Assembly: GCA_949297765.1 (NCBI GenBank)
Contig: CASFTV010000002.1
Location: 1-64,000 of the forward strand
From: an uncultured bacterium
GTDB taxonomy: Bacteria > Verrucomicrobiota > Lentisphaeria > Victivallales > UBA1829
DNA length: 64,000 bases
Direction: 5' to 3'
Under the pieces are notes generated by a model. That model made no database searches. It was not told where the DNA came from and was given only the letters and a program-made list of their open reading frames with translations. Positions 8,106 to 16,435 of the stretch are shown one piece after another. How positions within the stretch are numbered: the first letter of the stretch is position 1; every line of letters begins with the position of its first letter. The position numbers and the translations under genes are program-made.

Positions 8106-9571
8106 CGGCAATTCTGAAACAGAAAATGATGGAACTCGGGCGTGACGAAAGCGGCGTTGCTTTCGCTTTCACCGTCACGGTTTCGCTGATTATTTTTCTG
8201 TTCGGTTTCGCTGTTTACGCCTGCGGGGAAACCGTGCGGCAGAGGATCGAACTGCAAAACGCCGCCGATGCCGCCGCGTATTCCGGGGCGCTGGTGCAGG
8301 CGGATACGATCAGCCGCATCGCCGTCATCAACAAGGCAATGGCGTGGAATTACGTCATGATGACGCGACGGCAGATGGATCACATTGTTGAAGCCTGGCT
8401 CGGCAAAGTGACGGAGCGCTGGCAGCATGACTGTTCCGTGACCGCTGTCGCCCAGCAGACCTGCGCCTGCTGCTGGCACAAAATCGAAGCGCTCAACTGG
8501 CGGGTCGGTGTCGATCCGGCGGGCGGAGCAAGTGAAGGGATCGCGCATCAGGTCATCCGTCTGAATGAATCGCAAAACGTGGGAATTCCGGAAATTCTCG
8601 CCGGGCGTGCGGCAGGAGCCGCACAGAATCCGGTGTCGCTCCTGAGCACTCTGCGAAAGTGTGTCGCTTCCATGAATCAGGCGGAGAAGGAACTGATTTC
8701 CGGCATGAAAAAACGGATTGAAAATGCGGTGGAATTCGCCGTCAACGCCAATGTCTCCCTGACGGAAAACGACAGAAAAACCCGGGAAAAACGCAAAATC
8801 CAATGGTCGCTTCACGAGTTGAAGGATGCCGGCAGTTATTTTGAAGCGCTCAAATCGAAGGAGGAAAGCCGATTTCTTGGATTCGGAGATTTTTCCGGTT
8901 CGGCCGTGGAGACGCTCGGAACAGGAGCCAATACCTGGCTGACCCTCGCCGATGCCGAAGGATTCCAGCGGAATTACCGGCAGACCGTGAATACTCTGAC
9001 CGCCAGATGGTTCACCTACAATCAAATCTGGTGGCACAGTACGGTGTGTCATTATGCCGGGTTTTCCGCTCACGCGGCGCCGCCTGTCACCGGAGAAGAG
9101 GGACGCGATGCGTATTACACCGGGGAAAAGGCGTCTCCGATGGTGTTGAAATCCAACTTTTTCAAGCCGGACGGCGCGATAGTCGTCGGCGTGTCGCGTC
9201 CTTTGAACAATCCGTTCGCCTTCATTTTCGGCGGAGGGGAACAATCCGGGATCTATTCGGCGTTCAGCGTCGGAGGCGGCAGTCAGACCATGTGGAGCAT
9301 TGCCGGAGCGCGGGCCGGTTATCGTCTTTCCGAATGGGGAAAGGGCGAATACTGCAATACAGGAAGCATCGAGGCGAAAGACAATCTGTGTGTGGCGGAC
9401 TGGGACGCGCTGTTTTTGCCGCTGCGCGACAAGGATTCGACCGCCAAATCAACTCTGCTCGAAGATTTGGCAAAGAAGCTCGGCGCATCGAAGACTTTTG
9501 TCGGGAAAGATCATTTCAGTTCATATTCAACCATAGAATTTTCCGGTGCAAAGTCGCATTTACACCACTAA
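8102..9571 (+). CDS. TadG-like pilus assembly protein
   Basis: The 489-aa protein has a prepilin-like N-terminus (DESGVAFAFTVTVSLIIFLFGFAVYA) without the +5 Glu, followed by RIELQNAADAAAYSGALVQA, the conserved block of the TadE/TadG-like N-terminal domain. Its large C-terminal domain is predicted periplasmic and contains an aromatic-rich middle (residues 300-360). No von Willebrand factor MIDAS motif is evident. It likely forms a minor pilus or envelope component with the TadE-like neighbour, with which it overlaps by 4 nt. Confidence 0.75.
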   Translation: MTAILKQKMMELGRDESGVAFAFTVTVSLIIFLFGFAVYACGETVRQRIELQNAADAAAYSGALVQADTISRIAVINKAMAWNYVMMTRRQMDHIVEAWLGKVTERWQHDCSVTAVAQQTCACCWHKIEALNWRVGVDPAGGASEGIAHQVIRLNESQNVGIPEILAGRAAGAAQNPVSLLSTLRKCVASMNQAEKELISGMKKRIENAVEFAVNANVSLTENDRKTREKRKIQWSLHELKDAGSYFEALKSKEESRFLGFGDFSGSAVETLGTGANTWLTLADAEGFQRNYRQTVNTLTARWFTYNQIWWHSTVCHYAGFSAHAAPPVTGEEGRDAYYTGEKASPMVLKSNFFKPDGAIVVGVSRPLNNPFAFIFGGGEQSGIYSAFSVGGGSQTMWSIAGARAGYRLSEWGKGEYCNTGSIEAKDNLCVADWDALFLPLRDKDSTAKSTLLEDLAKKLGASKTFVGKDHFSSYSTIEFSGAKSHLHH

Positions 9572-9592
9572 AATAGAACAGGAGAAAACAGC

Positions 9593-10585
9593 ATGAAAAC
9601 AACAAAGTTGCTGACAACGGCCGCACTCATCATGGGGTGTGCGGGAAGCATGCAAACGGCATTCGCAGGAAATGCACAAAACACCGTGGGAAATCCGTTT
9701 GAAGGCAATATTTCCGTCATGCGAATTTTTGCCAAAGAGACTCCGGTGAAAACCGTAAAGGACTGGATGAGCAAGGCCGCCGGTGCAAAATGGGAAAAAA
9801 TGATCCGGCCGACTGTCCTGGAAAACGGCAGCGCTCCGCTGCTGAAAAATTTCTTTGCAACGGCTGTCGTTTTCACGGGCAGTCAGAATGAAGACAGCGG
9901 AATCGCGGCATTTTACAACGTATGGCAGGACTCCATCCTCCTGTTTCAAATGGATAATTCCGAGCGTTTCAGTGCTCCGGAAAACTTTATTTTCCTCCCG
10001 GGCGCGGTTTTCCGTGGAGAAAAATTCAATGCGGAAAAACCCGCACAGTCGATTTTCCCGACAACCAAGGCCTTTGATCTGGCGATCATCCAGACCTATC
10101 AGGCAACAAAAAAAGTTTTTGACAGCAAATTTTCAGGAAAGAAGGCAATGGCGGAATTTGCCAAATATCTGAAGAACGACTCGGATGGAATGTTCGCGGA
10201 TGTTACCGTCAATGCTTATCTGAATGCAAAGCTGCTTGCCGTTCTCAAGGATCCCGGCAACACGGCTGCGCTTCAGGAGGCCGACCGTTTCGGGGATCTG
10301 CTTCAATCCGGAAGCCTCGGCGAGTTGGAAAAAGTGTTTTCCGGCAAAAATGTAAAAAGCATGCTTGAGAAATTCACCGCATTTCCCGCTGAAACGAGGA
10401 AGGACATCGTCATTACCGCCTTTCTGAAGGGAAAGAACCAATCGGTCTACGCATACTCTTCGACCCTCTGGCCGGAGCTTGCCATTCTGGTTTCTGTTCC
10501 AAAGGAAAATGGGAAACCAAGTTTTCTCATGCTCTTTTTGAACGATACATTTGCTCAGCAGATCATGAAAATCAAAAGCAAATAA
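9593..10585 (+). CDS. secreted protein of unknown function in the Tad locus
   Basis: The 330-aa product has a clear signal peptide (MKTTKLLTTAALIMGC...QTAFA, cleavage near residue 25). The mature part has no motif I recognise; it contains helical stretches such as YQATKKVFDSKFSGKKAMAEFAKYL and two hydrophobic strands near the end (WPELAILVSVP, PSFLMLFLN). It lies between TadG-like and second-pilin genes with a 21-nt spacer, so it is probably co-transcribed and involved in pilus assembly or as a periplasmic accessory. Function not assigned. Confidence 0.7.
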   Translation: MKTTKLLTTAALIMGCAGSMQTAFAGNAQNTVGNPFEGNISVMRIFAKETPVKTVKDWMSKAAGAKWEKMIRPTVLENGSAPLLKNFFATAVVFTGSQNEDSGIAAFYNVWQDSILLFQMDNSERFSAPENFIFLPGAVFRGEKFNAEKPAQSIFPTTKAFDLAIIQTYQATKKVFDSKFSGKKAMAEFAKYLKNDSDGMFADVTVNAYLNAKLLAVLKDPGNTAALQEADRFGDLLQSGSLGELEKVFSGKNVKSMLEKFTAFPAETRKDIVITAFLKGKNQSVYAYSSTLWPELAILVSVPKENGKPSFLMLFLNDTFAQQIMKIKSK

Positions 10586-10604
10586 ACACCAAGGAGCCAC
10601 GACT

Positions 10605-11141
10605 ATGAAAAACAACAGAACAATCAGATTTTCAATGGCATTTCTGCTGGTCTGTGGATGCGTGTTCCTTTCCACCAGCCTCGGGGCCGCTGAAAAATCC
10701 AAGGCGGCATCGTCAACGGTTCAAAAAAGCGATACAGCGTCAAAGACCAAAGCAACCGAGAATGTCATCTCGTCAGAAGAACTTGAAAAAATCACCACCA
10801 CCGCGATGGAAAAAAGCGGAAATTCCCTGATGCAGGCCGGTGCAAAATGGCTTGGATGGGTCGATAAGATAAAAAAAGTGAATGCTCTGGTCTGGGGTGG
10901 ACTTCAGGCCAGCCTTGCGACAAACGAAGAAGAGTTCCTGAAGGCATGGGAAAACGCGATTGTCGATGTGTTCGGAGAAGGCGTCCGCAAGAACAAATGG
11001 CTGATGGAGCAAATCCGAAAGATCGGAAAAGAGGTTTGGGAATGGCACCTGAAGTCGGACAAGAAGCTCAAGGAAGAGAATAAAAAGGATTATGAAAGAA
11101 GCCAGAAGTTCCTTCAGGGACTCCTCAATCTGGGCAGATAA
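10605..11141 (+). CDS. secreted helical protein of unknown function
   Basis: The 178-aa product has a signal peptide (to about LGAAE, residue 29), then a Ser/Thr/Lys-rich linker (residues 30-60), then a mostly helical, highly charged domain rich in Trp (WLGWVDKIKKVNALVWG, KWLMEQIRKIGKEVWEWHLK). No known domain recognised. It follows the previous secreted protein by 19 nt and precedes the second Flp-like pilin, so it is part of the Tad operon. Confidence 0.65.
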   Translation: MKNNRTIRFSMAFLLVCGCVFLSTSLGAAEKSKAASSTVQKSDTASKTKATENVISSEELEKITTTAMEKSGNSLMQAGAKWLGWVDKIKKVNALVWGGLQASLATNEEEFLKAWENAIVDVFGEGVRKNKWLMEQIRKIGKEVWEWHLKSDKKLKEENKKDYERSQKFLQGLLNLGR

Positions 11142-11166
11142 CAACGGAAACGATCCGGAGAGCACG

Positions 11167-11490
11167 ATGCACATGCAGAAGAAAACAAAACGGTCATGGA
11201 AACGCAAAGCCGGATTTTTCCGTCGTCTCGTTTTCAGCGGTTCCGGGGCCGTTACGATGGAATATGTGCTTCTCTGCGTCCTGATTGCAGGAGGCGCGGT
11301 GATGATGGTTGTAACATTCTCCCGCGCCGTCACAAAACAATTCGCCCTGATGTCCTATGTCATGGCTCCATTGCCGGATGAGGATTTTTCCGCAATTCAG
11401 CAGCGGTTCCGGGACGATACGGACAAGGATGCCAAAGTCGGAAGCCAATATTCCGACTATATCCATGGCGTAAAAGGCGGACAGGAATGA
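11167..11490 (+). CDS. second Flp-like pilin
   Basis: The 107-aa prepilin has a very basic leader (KKTKRSWKRKAGFFRR) and the processing site GSG|AVTMEYVLLCVLIAGGAVM, again with Glu +5 and Tyr +6. The C-terminal half is charged. ATG 11167 has a GGAG site 6 nt upstream; the longer in-frame start at 11092 would sit inside the preceding gene. It forms a pair with the following TadE-like gene, repeating the pilin + TadE arrangement seen at 6700-8105. Confidence 0.8.
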   Translation: MHMQKKTKRSWKRKAGFFRRLVFSGSGAVTMEYVLLCVLIAGGAVMMVVTFSRAVTKQFALMSYVMAPLPDEDFSAIQQRFRDDTDKDAKVGSQYSDYIHGVKGGQE

Positions 11491-12161
11491 TGACCACGCT
11501 GAAAAAAATGATGACGGAACGGGGATCGGTTCTGATGGAAACGATCCTCGTGATTCCGCTGTATATCGCTTTTTTCAGCGGGATCTATCTGCTCGGCGAT
11601 CTGGAGCTCGGACGCAACAGACTGACCGCCGCCGACCGTTTCGCGGTCTGGCTCTCCGGCAGCCGGTACGAACAGAAGGACGATGACGCGGTGAAGAACA
11701 ACGCCTCGAAAACTTTTTTCCCGGACGGAGAATTCGCCGAGGGAACGAAAGTTGAATCGTTTGCATCCCACAAAACGAAGGTGGACTGGTATTCCGTCGT
11801 GCGCGGTGCGGCGAAACTCAAGATGGTCCTTCCGGTCTGGGCCGTGGGATGCCGGAAAGGGGTGATTCAGCTTTTCGCCGACATCGGTACGGCACCGGAT
11901 AAAAAGTTGTGGGACAATCTTTCGTTCAAATCGCGGGAGGTCAAGGAGCCGGACACCCACAGCGTGCTGATGCGCGCAAATTACGATGTCCGAGAGAAAT
12001 CGGGCCGTGAACTCGCACAGGGCGGCCCGTTGTGGTATGTGGAGTACCGCACGGCGTTCATCAACCGTGAGGGAGTCCCCGGCGACAGGCCGGGGACGCT
12101 CTCCGTCTGCAACGGTGCAGAGTATACCCGAAACCCGCAATTCGAGGCATGGAGCAAATGA
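11487..12161 (+). CDS. second TadE-like pseudopilin
   Basis: The 224-aa protein has the leader ERG|SVLMETILVIPLYIAFFSGIY (Glu +5, long hydrophobic helix) followed by a globular domain with LTAADRFAVWLSGSRY, in the position where TadE proteins have their conserved helix. It overlaps both neighbours by 4 nt, indicating translational coupling. It is a paralogue of the protein at 7563-8105 but diverged outside the N-terminus. Confidence 0.75.
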   Translation: MMTTLKKMMTERGSVLMETILVIPLYIAFFSGIYLLGDLELGRNRLTAADRFAVWLSGSRYEQKDDDAVKNNASKTFFPDGEFAEGTKVESFASHKTKVDWYSVVRGAAKLKMVLPVWAVGCRKGVIQLFADIGTAPDKKLWDNLSFKSREVKEPDTHSVLMRANYDVREKSGRELAQGGPLWYVEYRTAFINREGVPGDRPGTLSVCNGAEYTRNPQFEAWSK

Positions 12162-12520
12162 GAATGAAACGGCTTTCGACATTGTTCTGCATGGTTTGTC
12201 TTGCGGGCGCCGCCGTCGCTGCGGAGATCCGGCTTCCGGCGGAAGCGCGGCTTTCCGCCGATGAAGCCGCGGACGGGAAAACATGGCGGCAATACGGAAC
12301 CATGCCGCTTGCCTACACCGCGGCAAAAAGGAATTTTGATCTGGCTTTGCGGAAACAGGGGTGGAAAAAGTTGAAAACGGTCGAGTACGACCGGATTCAA
12401 TGGAAATCTCTCGAACTGTGGAGCAAAGGCAAAGAGCGGATACTGGTGCAATACTGGCGGGAGGATGTGTCGCTCACCGGCTTTGCCTGGGGATCGCTGA
12501 AGGATGAAAAGAAGTCATGA
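12158..12520 (+). CDS. small exported protein, unknown function
   Basis: The 120-aa product has a signal peptide (MRMKRLSTLFCMVCLAG AAVAA, cleavage near residue 21) and a short mature domain with W, Y and K residues (WKKLKTVEYDRIQWKSLELW). Start ATG 12158 overlaps the upstream stop codon; ATG 12164 is an alternative. Its end overlaps the kinase gene by 4 nt. It might be a periplasmic partner of the pilus or of the kinase's outer domain. No family recognised. Confidence 0.6.
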   Translation: MRMKRLSTLFCMVCLAGAAVAAEIRLPAEARLSADEAADGKTWRQYGTMPLAYTAAKRNFDLALRKQGWKKLKTVEYDRIQWKSLELWSKGKERILVQYWREDVSLTGFAWGSLKDEKKS

Positions 12521-15500
12521 ACGAGAACGAAACACGGAAAAAGAACCAGAACCCGTCTTCGGATGCAGTCTCCCCGGCATCGGTGCGTCCGGAGACGGAC
12601 TCCGCCGTTTCGTCGTCGGATAATGAAACAAGGTATCCCACTGAAGTCACCATGGTCGACGCTCCCGGCCGGAAAGCCTCCGCCCCGGACGCCGAATGGG
12701 GCAGGACCGAGCTTACCATGGTCGACGCCCCCGGCCGGAAAGCCTCCGCCCCGGATGCCGGACGGAACAGGACCGAGCTTACCATGGTCAGCGCGCCTGT
12801 CAATCCTCATCAGACCGATGTGACCATGATTCAGGAAAATCCGCCGGAACCGGAGCAGATTTCCAGCGAGGATGATTTGCAGCCGGGCGACCGGATCGAC
12901 CGCTACACCATTGTCAGGAAACTCGGTCAGGGAGGCATGGGCAGCGTCTATCTGGTACGGCATGAAACGCTTGGCGTTTTCCGCGCGGCAAAAGTCCTTT
13001 CCGGCGCTCTTTACAAACGCGGCGGCGAATTCGTCAAACGCTTCATTCAGGAAGCGAGGATGGCGTGTTCGATCAGCCATCCGAACATCGTCAATGTGCT
13101 GGACGTCGGCGACGAATCCGACAGCGGACTCTGCTATATCATTATGGAATATGTGGACGGGGGAACCGTCAGCAATGTGCTGCATACCATTCCGCGCCTC
13201 AGCGAAATCCATGCGGTCATCATAGCCGAAGCGGTGGCGGAAGCGCTGAAAGCCGTCGCCGAACAAAAGATCGTTCATCGCGACATCAAACCGGACAACG
13301 TGATGCTGACCCGGCGCGGCGAAGTCAAACTGGCCGACCTCGGGATCGCCAAAAGCACGGACGAAAATGTTCAGCTGACCAAATCCCACATCATGATGGG
13401 AACTCCGGCGTATCTTGCTCCGGAACAGGCGCAGGACGCCCATTCCGTGGATGTTCGCGCCGATATCTACAGCCTGGGCGCAACATTGTATGAAATGCTT
13501 ACCGGAGAAATTCCGTATCCCGGGAAAAGCACATATGATATTCTGACAAAATTGGTTTCCGATCCGGTTCCCGATCCCCGCGCGCTGGTGGATTCCATCT
13601 CTCCGCAGACCGCGCGCCTGGTCATGAAAATGTTGTCGAAACAGGCGAAACAGCGTCAGCACAGCGCGGCGGAACTGCTGAAGGAAATCCACGCGCTGAA
13701 TATTCTGCCGCCTAATTTCGACTCTCAAAAAAGTATCCGGGAACTTCTGGAACAATCCGGAGCCGGAAATTACAGCACGGCTTCGCTGACTCCGACCACC
13801 GGCAATCCCGTTTCGACCTGGCTGATGCGGCATGTGCTGCTCAAACTGGAAACCTCTCTGCGTAAAATTCCGGTTTGCGCCCGCATGATCGACGCGATGC
13901 ACCGGGATATCCGGATCTTTTATGCAGTCCTTGTTCTGGTGACTCTTTTATTGATCGGTCTGCCGATCACCCTGGTCCTGACTGCACCCCCGGCCATTCC
14001 GGATGCTCCGTTCTCCGCTCAGGCGGTGCAGGATATTCCCGGTGTTCCCGACACTTCCCGCTCCTCGGACGGTTTTGGCCCCGGCACACCGGTTCCCGGG
14101 GAATCGACCTCCGCCACGACCGCTCAACAAGCTCCCAAGGCTCCGGAGACAATGCTCCCGACGGTTCAAAAAGGACAGGAAAAGTCTGCTCCGGCAGGCT
14201 CGGAAACCGCAAAGTCTCCCGCAGATTCTGCTCGATTGGACGAGGAAAAGCGTCAGCGTGAGGAAGAAGAGCGTCAGCTGGAGCGGAAGCGCCGCGAACT
14301 CGAAGCCGAACGCAGACGGGCGGCGCAGCGTCGTTCTGTTGTTGTGCAAACTCCGAAAACACCGGCGTCCGGAGCGAAAAAAATCGCTGTTTTTGCAGAA
14401 ATCACTCCGGTCGGGGCGAACGCTGTTCTGAAAGACGATGCCGGACGGGAACTGCTCTCGCAGCGTGTCCCGATCAGCGGGAAAATTCAGTTCAATGTTC
14501 CGGCGGGGCAATACCGACTTTTCGTATCGGCGCCCGGTTTCAAGTCGATGGAACGGGCGTTCCCGGTTTCGGACAGACGGACGATCACCTGTGTCAAGGT
14601 CGATCTTCCGCATGACGTATGCACCTGCACGGTGCGGGTTTACGGCAGCGCCAAACTGCTGGATTTCCTGAAGGTCAAAGGTGTGGAACTCCGCGTCGAT
14701 AACGGAAAATGGAATAAAGTCACAAAATTCCCGTATGAAATGAAACTGACTCGAATGACTCACACGCTGTCGCTGCAGGGAACGGGAATCCGTCCGACCG
14801 TTCAGACGTTGAAAATTGCTCCGGATCAGGCGGAAAGCACAGCGGAAATTTATCTTACGGAAAAAGATGCTTCCCTGGAAATCTCAACGAAGATCAAGGA
14901 CAAGATCTCCATTAATCTGTTTGGAATATGGGTGCCTCTGAAAAAGAATATCACACTTTCTCCTTTCAAGACGTACACCTTGAAATGGAGGATTTCCGAC
15001 GGAATGGAATCCATCGTTCAGATCCCGGAACTTCAGCCGGAATCCGTATATAAAATTGTTCTGGAACGAAAGCGGCAAGCCGCTGTTCCCGGCGAAGAGG
15101 AATTCGCCGAAGCGGAAAAACTCATAGAAAACGGCGATAACAAAGACGCTGTGGAAAAACTGAAAGCGGCCGCCGAAAAGGGACATCCGGAAGCGATGTT
15201 CCGACTCGGACAGATGAATGAACAGGGAAAAGGCCGCTGGTTCTCCAGCGACTCGGATGCCCTGGCTTGTTATCAGAAAGCGGCGGAACCGCCGTTGAAT
15301 CATGCAAAGGCGCAGTATCAGATGGGCTTGTTTTATGAAAAAGGACGCGGCGGTCTGGACCGGGATATAAGAAAGGCGATGGAATGGTATAAAAAATCCG
15401 CAGATCAAAAAAATCCGGATGCGCTGTTCCGGATCGGGATGGCCTACAAGGACGGCGATGGAGATGAACCGGTGGATTACACGAGAATGATTGAATTTTT

Positions 15501-15678
15501 TACGGAGGCGGCCCTGGCCGGACAGCCCGATGCACAGTATCAGCTGGGATACAGTTATGAAAACGGAATCGGAGTGCCGATCAATGTCGGCAAGGCGAAG
15601 TACTGGTATGAAAAAGCCGCGGAACAGGGAAACAGCAAGGCTCGGCGGCGCGGAAAAGCTCTGGAAGGATTGAAATAA
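12517..15678 (+). CDS. membrane Ser/Thr protein kinase with PEGA-like and Sel1 repeats
   Basis: This 1053-aa protein has a disordered N-terminus with Thr-containing repeats (residues 40-100). A Hanks-type kinase domain follows (about 129-390): GQGGMGSVYLV loop, Lys in RAAKVLS, HRDIKPDN catalytic loop near 254, DLG in place of DFG, and APEQA. A transmembrane helix lies at about 466-487. The outer part contains a Pro/Ser-rich linker, a charged coiled coil (EEKRQREEEERQLERKRREL, about 575-605), a PEGA-like beta domain (about 625-700) and Sel1/TPR-like repeats from about 870 to the end (HPEAMFRLGQMNEQGKG and similar). The kinase would face the cytoplasm and the repeats the periplasm, linking pilus or envelope state to phosphorylation. 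FHA proteins and a PP2C phosphatase follow in the same operon. Confidence 0.9.
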   Translation: MNENETRKKNQNPSSDAVSPASVRPETDSAVSSSDNETRYPTEVTMVDAPGRKASAPDAEWGRTELTMVDAPGRKASAPDAGRNRTELTMVSAPVNPHQTDVTMIQENPPEPEQISSEDDLQPGDRIDRYTIVRKLGQGGMGSVYLVRHETLGVFRAAKVLSGALYKRGGEFVKRFIQEARMACSISHPNIVNVLDVGDESDSGLCYIIMEYVDGGTVSNVLHTIPRLSEIHAVIIAEAVAEALKAVAEQKIVHRDIKPDNVMLTRRGEVKLADLGIAKSTDENVQLTKSHIMMGTPAYLAPEQAQDAHSVDVRADIYSLGATLYEMLTGEIPYPGKSTYDILTKLVSDPVPDPRALVDSISPQTARLVMKMLSKQAKQRQHSAAELLKEIHALNILPPNFDSQKSIRELLEQSGAGNYSTASLTPTTGNPVSTWLMRHVLLKLETSLRKIPVCARMIDAMHRDIRIFYAVLVLVTLLLIGLPITLVLTAPPAIPDAPFSAQAVQDIPGVPDTSRSSDGFGPGTPVPGESTSATTAQQAPKAPETMLPTVQKGQEKSAPAGSETAKSPADSARLDEEKRQREEEERQLERKRRELEAERRRAAQRRSVVVQTPKTPASGAKKIAVFAEITPVGANAVLKDDAGRELLSQRVPISGKIQFNVPAGQYRLFVSAPGFKSMERAFPVSDRRTITCVKVDLPHDVCTCTVRVYGSAKLLDFLKVKGVELRVDNGKWNKVTKFPYEMKLTRMTHTLSLQGTGIRPTVQTLKIAPDQAESTAEIYLTEKDASLEISTKIKDKISINLFGIWVPLKKNITLSPFKTYTLKWRISDGMESIVQIPELQPESVYKIVLERKRQAAVPGEEEFAEAEKLIENGDNKDAVEKLKAAAEKGHPEAMFRLGQMNEQGKGRWFSSDSDALACYQKAAEPPLNHAKAQYQMGLFYEKGRGGLDRDIRKAMEWYKKSADQKNPDALFRIGMAYKDGDGDEPVDYTRMIEFFTEAALAGQPDAQYQLGYSYENGIGVPINVGKAKYWYEKAAEQGNSKARRRGKALEGLK
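12649..12780 (+). repeat. two 66-bp tandem repeats inside the kinase gene
   Basis: Units 12649-12714 and 12715-12780 are nearly identical and in frame, encoding 22-residue repeats that begin TMVDAPGRKASAPDA. A third, partial start (ACCATGGTC) follows at 12781. Each unit carries a Thr followed by Asp at +3, the classic FHA-recognition spacing. Confidence 0.85.
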
Positions 15679-15712
15679 ATATGAAAACCCGAAACATAAG
15701 GAACAACGGAAA

Positions 15713-16414
15713 ATGAAAAATTCCATTCCCCTGATTCTTGCGGTGCTGCTGGGGCTGGCAGCGGTGTTCGCCGTAAGCAAGATCATCTCGACCAACACGG
15801 CCAAGGTCGAGGAAACCGTGAAAATTGTGGCGGCAGGTGATCGCGGAAGGATTCTTCATGCCGAAGGAGGTTCCGGTATCCGCCGTACCGGCACAGGCCA
15901 TTAAATGGAATCGCTCGTCCATGATCGTCGGACAGCGCTTGAAGCAGCCGGTACAGAAAGGCAACTACATTTTCATTCAGGACGTGGGACTCTCCCAGGG
16001 AATGAGCAATGTGGTCGGCGAAGGGGAATGGGCGGTCGCCATTCCATTCTGCAAAGCGGAGACGAAGTGGCGATTGTCGGCACCTTCAAGCTCGACTTCA
16101 AAGGCGGCGCGGGAGTGCCTCCCGGAAAAAAGGATGTGACCATGGTGCTGTTCCCGAAGGTCCGGGTGCTGGAAATCCCGTCCGGCAAGCGGGATCAGAA
16201 TATGGACGGCGTGATTATCGTGCTGCTGCCTCCGCAGCAGGCGCAGGCGCTGATCGCCGCTTCACGGGTCGCAGAGCTGACCCCCGTGCTGCGCCGGACG
16301 AACGACCCGACCGCTCTGAACCGGATGGACGCCGGAATGGTGACGCCGGAAACCTTCAGTTCAATGGTCGATGACCTTGAAGTTGTCAATATTCCCAAAA
16401 CGTCCAAAAAGTAA
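15713..16414 (+). pseudogene. cpaB: CpaB/RcpC-like pilus assembly gene with two compensating frameshifts
   Basis: The product starts as a membrane-anchored CpaB (hydrophobic helix SIPLILAVLLGLAAVFAV, then KVEETVKIVAA). An extra G at about 15836 moves the reading to the next frame (VIAEGFFMPKEVPVSAVP, MIVGQRLKQPVQKGNYIF), which is the SAF-like middle. A missing base near 16045 (probably CCC read as CC) returns it to the first frame (ILQSGDEVAIVGTFKLDF to the stop at 16414). Without the two shifts a 233-aa protein results. As written, the first frame stops at 15902. Both events are homopolymer-length changes, so sequencing error is as likely as real decay. It sits directly before the secretin gene, the normal CpaB-CpaC order. 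Confidence 0.75.
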
Positions 16415-16435
16415 ACGAACCACAAGGAGGTCACC

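Noticed and set aside
6349-9244. Long minus-strand frames opposite the Tad pilin, peptidase, TadE and TadG-like genes
   Set aside because: They overlap real genes on the plus strand, have shadow-like composition and no ribosome sites or motifs.
12649-12780. Tandem 66-bp repeats as a CRISPR-like or mobile repeat
   Set aside because: The units are in frame, coding and contiguous without spacers; they are protein repeats in the kinase tail.
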